5,299 nucleotides of DNA from Oscillospiraceae bacterium. Its GTDB lineage: Bacteria > Bacillota_A > Clostridia > Oscillospirales > Ruminococcaceae. Shown here piece by piece: positions 2,371-5,299 of this stretch. The notes under the pieces were generated by a model that was not told where the DNA came from, did no database searches, and worked only from the letters and a program-made list of their open reading frames with translations. Location of the stretch: positions 1 to 5,299 of the forward strand of contig CAAFWX010000025.1 in the NCBI GenBank assembly GCA_900766795.1, in the 5' to 3' direction. Position 1 is the first letter of the stretch, and each line of letters begins with the position of its first letter. Position numbers and translations under genes: made by a program.

Positions 2371-5299
2371 TTATCTTCTTCTGCGGCGCTTGTCCTCGAT
2401 GATTGCCGCGGTGGTGAAGGATACAGCTGCCGCAGCAATGGGAATCAGAGGAATGTCATGCCGTGTGTAGGGATTCGGGTCGTCATGCTCCTCGGTTTCG
2501 TCGGTGTCCTCAACGGTGGGTTCGTCGGTCGTTTCCTCAGTGGGTTCTTCGGTCGTTTCCTCGGTGTACTCCGTTTCGGGAATTTCCTCAATCACTTCCT
2601 CGGTGGTTTCTTCCGTGGTTTCCTCAGTGATTTCCTCAGTGATTTCGGGGACTTCCTCCGTTTCAATTATCGTAGTAGATGTGACGGTAGTTGCGGAGGT
2701 TGTGGTAGATTCCGTCTTTGAGGTGGTTGTGCCGCGGGTCGTGGTGGTGGTTTCTTTGTACTCATATCCCGGAGGAATTACGGGCGGCACGGTCTTGAAG
2801 TTTGTGCAAACCGGAGCAGCCGCGCTGTATGCGGTATCGTCCTCGCCAAGCTTCTTGTACACAACCTCGCCCGTCAGCGCGTCAACCTTTGCTACAAGGG
2901 TGTAGTCGCACTTATCGTAGCCGACGGGTGCGTTGATTTCGCTGATGTAGTAGATTCCGCCTGCGCTGAGGTTATCAAAGACAACGTAGAAATATCCGCG
3001 ATAGAACTCGGGTGATGTTTCCGCAAGAAGCTCGCGGCAGCCGGGGTCGCTGTAAAGACCGAACTTTGTCTTTTCGCTCAGCTTGAATGCCTTGTCGGTT
3101 GTTGCCTTTTCAAAGCGCTTCTCGATTCTGATGGAGTTGGGAACTACCTCCGCCGCGCGAAGATTGTTCACGGAAATCACAACGACAGATTCGCCCGTTT
3201 CGGCGTTGTAATACTTCACGCTGCCGTCCGTTTTGATAACGCATTTGTACTTTGCGGTGCTTACAAGGAATCCGTTTGGAGCGGCTGTTTCCGCCAGCCA
3301 ATAGGTGCTGTCGGAGTCCCTGTTGACAGCGATTCCCGAGAACTCAACATAAGCTCCCGTGCTGCTTACGGTAATGTTCTTCTCCTGCACAAGCTGAGTA
3401 CATTCTTCGTCGGCAAACAGACCGAATCCGGTTGCAGCAAGCGCTGCGAGAGTGGCTTCGTCAGCGTCGGCAAGGGTGATTCCCTCAAAGGTCTTGGTCG
3501 CTCTGACAGCCGCAAAAAGCTTCGCGATATTGTCAATTGCGGGAGCAGTGAGCGCGGTGTTGTCGGCAGCGTTGTAGTAGGTTACTGTGCCGTCTGTGCC
3601 GATTACGCACTTGATTACCACGTCGCTCTTGGAGTAGTTTTCCGAAGCGGCGGTTTCCTTAAGGTAGAGCACGGTTTCTGCCGCTCTGTTTACGGGAATA
3701 CCCGTGAACTCAACGTAAGCTGTGCTGCCCTCGGTTGTGAGGTTCTTCTTTTCCGTGTAAAGCACGGTGCAGTTTCTGTCGGTGTATAAGCCGAACTGCG
3801 TTGCGCTCTTGATTTCTGCGATTTCTGCGGAGGTGAAGCCTGAAAGGTTCTCGCCGTCAAAGGTCTTGGATATGCGGATTGCGGCGGAGGGTATCCGCTT
3901 GTTTTCAATCTCCGCGCCCGAAAGAAGCACACCCGTTTCGTCGTAATACTTCACAGAGAAATCAACGTAGCTTACAACACATTTGATTACACTGTCGCTA
4001 ACGTCAAAGCCGTCTGCCGCCTGCTTCTCGGCAATGTAGAATACCGTGTCGGCGGTTGTGCTCGGAACAAAATCGTTGAACTTTGCATAGGCGGTTTTGG
4101 TTGTGTTATTCCACGAAAGCGCCTTGGAGTCGGCGAGCACGGAGCACTCCGCGTCGGTATAAAGCCCGATGATTGTGCCCGCCAACAGCGAATCTCTTGC
4201 GCTGTCGGTGGCAAGGTTCACTCCCTCAAAGGTCTTTTCAATCCTAAGCTCTGCCTTTGCCTTGGCGTTTTCAACGGTGCCGGAATGCGCCGCTCCGGTG
4301 GCGTTGTCGTACATGCGAACGCTGGCGTCGGTGTGGTCAACAACGCACCTGATAACCTTTCCGCTGACAACATATCCGGCGGGAGCGGAGAACTCCTTAA
4401 TATAAAGCGTTGTGTCGCTGTCGGAGGAAACGAGGATATCGCTGAACTGCGCGTATGCACGCTTTTCGGAGTCGTCCCAGCTGAGAGTATCGGCGGCGGC
4501 GACAACCGCTGTGCACGCCTCGTCGCTGTACAGCTTGAAAGAGGTGCCGTTTCTGAGCGCGGTCACAACGGCGCTGTCTGCGGTGGCAAAATCCACGTCC
4601 TCAAAGGTCTTGAACAGCTTGAGCGTGACTTTAAGCTCCTTTTGGTTAGTGATATTTGCAGAGGAAAGCGGGCTGTCGGTTTCGGCATTGTAATACTTCA
4701 CAGAGCCATCAATGTGGCTTACAACGCACTTGATGACATCATCGCTCCTGATGAAGCCCTCTGCCGCTGCGGTTTCCTTTACGAAGTACACGCTGTCTGC
4801 GGCGGCTGTTACAGAAACGTCAAACCGTGCATATGCCTTTTCGGAAACGCTGTCCCACGAAAGGGATTTTCCCGAGCCGACAGGCAGCGTGCAGCCGCTG
4901 TCGGAATAAAGGCGGAAGGTTGTGCCGCTTAAAAGCGCGTTTCTTTCGGCGCTCGTCATTGCGGCGAGGTCAGTGTCCTCAAAGTCCTTTGTGATAACAA
5001 TGCTGCCTGCCTTGACGTTGTTCACCACAACGTTGGAAACCGTCGCGCCGTTTACCGTATAGGTCACTGTGCCGTCCTCGGCGACGGTGACATAGATTTT
5101 CTCAACGCTCGGAGAATAGCCGTCCGCGGAGGTTTCGGTGATTTCATAAGTACCGACAGTCAGCGGTTCAGAGCCGCTTCCGAAAGCAACCTTTCCGTTT
5201 TCGTCGGGGGACGCTGTCCATGCGCCGACGGAGGGAGTTTTGCGGGTCAGGGTGAATACAATTCTGCTGCGGTCGGTGTCCGCTGTCGGCAGGGCGTTG
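2371..5299 (-). CDS. Giant multi-domain CnaB/SpaA-repeat surface protein with sortase-type C-terminal anchor (N-terminus beyond the right edge)
   Basis: The frame is open from the right edge to TAA at 2373-2371, about 975 residues, with no start in the window. A GTG at 5067 lies inside a domain and has no ribosome binding site. Residue numbers here count from that GTG codon as 1. The order is: one partial short CnaB-like domain (up to residue 17), six tandem domains of 123-126 residue period (19-756), a Thr-rich then Glu/Thr-rich stalk (772-863), NPYTR (865-869), a hydrophobic segment (872-890) and an EDKRRRRR tail. The repeats carry prealbumin-fold signatures such as KETAA..GY and GSVKYYN. 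In each one, Lys at the first strand, Glu in the E-T-A motif and Asn at the end are placed as in domains with internal isopeptide bonds. Such proteins act as wall-anchored adhesins or stalks outside the cell; the ligand is unknown because the N-terminal region is missing. The gene is convergent with dapL and has its own terminator. Confidence 0.85.
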   Translation of the reverse strand, partial: NALPTADTDRSRIVFTLTRKTPSVGAWTASPDENGKVAFGSGSEPLTVGTYEITETSADGYSPSVEKIYVTVAEDGTVTYTVNGATVSNVVVNNVKAGSIVITKDFEDTDLAAMTSAERNALLSGTTFRLYSDSGCTLPVGSGKSLSWDSVSEKAYARFDVSVTAAADSVYFVKETAAAEGFIRSDDVIKCVVSHIDGSVKYYNAETDSPLSSANITNQKELKVTLKLFKTFEDVDFATADSAVVTALRNGTSFKLYSDEACTAVVAAADTLSWDDSEKRAYAQFSDILVSSDSDTTLYIKEFSAPAGYVVSGKVIRCVVDHTDASVRMYDNATGAAHSGTVENAKAKAELRIEKTFEGVNLATDSARDSLLAGTIIGLYTDAECSVLADSKALSWNNTTKTAYAKFNDFVPSTTADTVFYIAEKQAADGFDVSDSVIKCVVSYVDFSVKYYDETGVLLSGAEIENKRIPSAAIRISKTFDGENLSGFTSAEIAEIKSATQFGLYTDRNCTVLYTEKKNLTTEGSTAYVEFTGIPVNRAAETVLYLKETAASENYSKSDVVIKCVIGTDGTVTYYNAADNTALTAPAIDNIAKLFAAVRATKTFEGITLADADEATLAALAATGFGLFADEECTQLVQEKNITVSSTGAYVEFSGIAVNRDSDSTYWLAETAAPNGFLVSTAKYKCVIKTDGSVKYYNAETGESVVVISVNNLRAAEVVPNSIRIEKRFEKATTDKAFKLSEKTKFGLYSDPGCRELLAETSPEFYRGYFYVVFDNLSAGGIYYISEINAPVGYDKCDYTLVAKVDALTGEVVYKKLGEDDTAYSAAAPVCTNFKTVPPVIPPGYEYKETTTTTRGTTTSKTESTTTSATTVTSTTIIETEEVPEITEEITEETTEETTEEVIEEIPETEYTEETTEEPTEETTDEPTVEDTDETEEHDDPNPYTRHDIPLIPIAAAAVSFTTAAIIEDKRRRRR
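2374..2475 (-). other. Predicted cell-wall sorting signal with non-canonical NPYTR motif
   Basis: The last 34 residues have the three-part layout of a sortase substrate: NPYTR (codons 2475-2461), two residues, a 19-residue hydrophobic segment IPLIPIAAAAVSFTTAAII (2454-2398), then EDK and five Arg before the stop. The N-P-x-T core resembles sortase B-type NPQTN and NPxTG signals. Arg at the fifth position, where Gly or Asn is expected, is unusual. There is no LPXTG elsewhere in the visible part. Confidence 0.7.
2476..2751 (-). repeat. Low-complexity Thr-rich to Glu/Thr-rich stalk coding region
   Basis: This stretch of 92 codons encodes first a Thr/Ser-rich part (TTTTTRGTTTSKTES and following) and then an acidic part built on EETTEE, EETTDEPT and EEIPE variants. 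It links the last folded domain to the sorting signal and contains no Cys. Such segments normally act as an extended wall-spanning spacer, often glycosylated on Thr; that role is inferred. At DNA level the forward strand shows imperfect repeats of TCCTCAGTGATT and GGTTTCCTC type (about 2525-2660), which could change length by slippage. Confidence 0.85.
2800..3141 (-). repeat. CnaB/SpaA-like tandem domain, unit 6 (divergent, next to the stalk)
   Basis: This unit has IRIEKRFE, FGLYSDPGCR, FYVVF, YYISEINAPVGY, TLVAKVD, GEVVYKK and CTN at the end. The predicted isopeptide set is Lys650, Glu710 and Asn756. It diverges from the others: the Lys-Glu spacing is 60 rather than 68-72 residues, the second Cys is moved to 720 (YDKCDY) instead of the KCVV strand, and a third Cys lies at 754. 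Confidence 0.7.
3163..3513 (-). repeat. CnaB/SpaA-like tandem domain, unit 5
   Basis: This unit has ATKTFEG, FGLFADEECT, GAYVEF, YWLAETAAPNGF, YKCVI, GSVKYYN and VNN. The predicted isopeptide set is Lys525, Glu593 and Asn635. The Cys pair is 556 and 609. It shares the stretch AYVEF-x-GI-x-VNR with unit 4, which suggests these two are the most recent duplicates. Confidence 0.75.
3529..3888 (-). repeat. CnaB/SpaA-like tandem domain, unit 4
   Basis: This unit has ISKTFDG, FGLYTDRNCT, TAYVEF, YLKETAASENY, VIKCVI, GTVTYYN and IDN. The predicted isopeptide set is Lys401, Glu471 and Asn513. The Cys pair is 433 and 487. The usual Gly before the aromatic residue is replaced by Asn (SENY). Confidence 0.75.
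3901..4263 (-). repeat. CnaB/SpaA-like tandem domain, unit 3
   Basis: This unit has IEKTFEG, IGLYTDAECS, TAYAKF, FYIAEKQAADGF, VIKCVV, FSVKYYD and IEN. The predicted isopeptide set is Lys278, Glu347 and Asn389. The Cys pair is 308 and 363. Confidence 0.75.
4267..4641 (-). repeat. CnaB/SpaA-like tandem domain, unit 2
   Basis: This unit has LFKTFED, FKLYSDEACT, RAYAQF, YIKEFSAPAGY, VIRCVV, ASVRMYD and VEN. The predicted isopeptide set is Lys153, Glu225 and Asn267. The Cys pair is 185 and 241. Its APAGY is closest to the textbook E-T-x-AP-x-GY motif. Confidence 0.75.
4645..5013 (-). repeat. CnaB/SpaA-like tandem domain, unit 1
   Basis: This unit has ITKDFED at the start, FRLYSDSGCT, KAYARF, YFVKETAAAEGF, VIKCVV, GSVKYYN and ITN at the end. 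The predicted isopeptide set is Lys27, Glu98 and Asn141 (numbered from the GTG at 5067). The Cys pair is 59 and 114. Confidence 0.75.
5017..5299 (-). repeat. Partial short CnaB/SpaA-like domain (unit 0)
   Basis: These 94 residues run from the right edge to an Asn-Asn end. They contain the strands VFTLTRKT, GKVAFGS, then TYEITETSADGY (the E-T-x-A-x-GY signature, Glu codon at 5136-5134) and EDGTVTYTVNGATVSNVVVNN in sequence. The Glu-to-terminal-Asn distance is 39 residues, close to the compact CnaB domains. No conserved Cys is present. It is clearly a different subtype from the six units after it. Its expected first-strand Lys would lie outside the window. Confidence 0.7.

Noticed and set aside
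1044..2438. A 464-codon open frame on the minus strand, opposite dapL
   Set aside because: It is a shadow of the strongly supported dapL frame: its protein resembles no family I know, it runs across both terminator hairpins, and it overlaps the end of the surface-protein gene.
2525..2660. A CRISPR-like array suggested by short regular DNA repeats
   Set aside because: The repeats are imperfect, in frame, contiguous without spacers, and simply encode the EETTEE-type stalk.
2504..2905. A plus-strand frame encoding a Ser/Val-rich repeat protein
   Set aside because: It is the antisense reading of the Thr/Glu stalk, where codon bias on one strand produces a low-complexity open frame on the other.
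4285..4932. A 215-codon plus-strand open frame within the repeat region
   Set aside because: It lies antisense to units 1-3 of the surface protein, has no recognisable domain, and follows the repeat periodicity of the other strand.
5065..5067. GTG as the start codon of the surface protein
   Set aside because: The frame remains open for 77 more codons to the right edge, those codons encode the rest of a CnaB-like domain including its TETSADGY motif, and there is no ribosome binding site or signal peptide here.

Overview
The window looks like chromosomal DNA from a Gram-positive anaerobe of the class Clostridia, probably a Ruminococcus/Oscillospiraceae-like gut or rumen bacterium. This is inferred from the style of MurA, the use of the DapL route to diaminopimelate, a sortase-type C-terminal anchor, and balanced base composition with AT-rich intergenic DNA. 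No species can be named from the sequence alone.

Layout. (1) Positions 1-596, minus strand: the first 198 codons of a murA-type UDP-N-acetylglucosamine 1-carboxyvinyltransferase gene, starting at TTG and running off the left edge. (2) Positions 597-1034: a divergent intergenic region with a leftward extended -10 promoter for murA, a rightward promoter with a TTGACA box for the next gene, and a perfect 10-bp palindrome just upstream of the latter. (3) Positions 1035-2240, plus strand: a complete dapL gene for LL-diaminopimelate aminotransferase. (4) Positions 2241-2370: a convergent gap with two hairpin terminators, one oriented for each flanking gene. (5) Positions 2371-5299, minus strand: the C-terminal 975 or so residues of a giant cell-surface protein that is open to the right edge. 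It has one partial and six full tandem CnaB/SpaA-like (prealbumin-fold) domains, then a Thr-rich to Glu/Thr-rich stalk, then an NPYTR motif, a hydrophobic segment and an RRRRR tail that together look like a cell-wall sorting signal.

How the genes fit together. MurA performs the first committed step of peptidoglycan precursor synthesis, and DapL makes LL-diaminopimelate, the precursor of the meso-diaminopimelate (and lysine) used in the stem peptide. The divergent pair therefore feeds the same polymer. The surface protein would be attached to that wall by a sortase, but it is a separate convergent transcription unit and nothing in the sequence shows co-regulation.

The most interesting object is the surface protein. 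Every full repeat keeps a Lys/Glu/Asn set positioned as in CnaB domains that form internal Lys-Asn isopeptide bonds. Five of the six also keep a Cys pair 53-56 residues apart, and the sorting motif is non-canonical. No CRISPR array, mobile element, tRNA or rRNA was seen.
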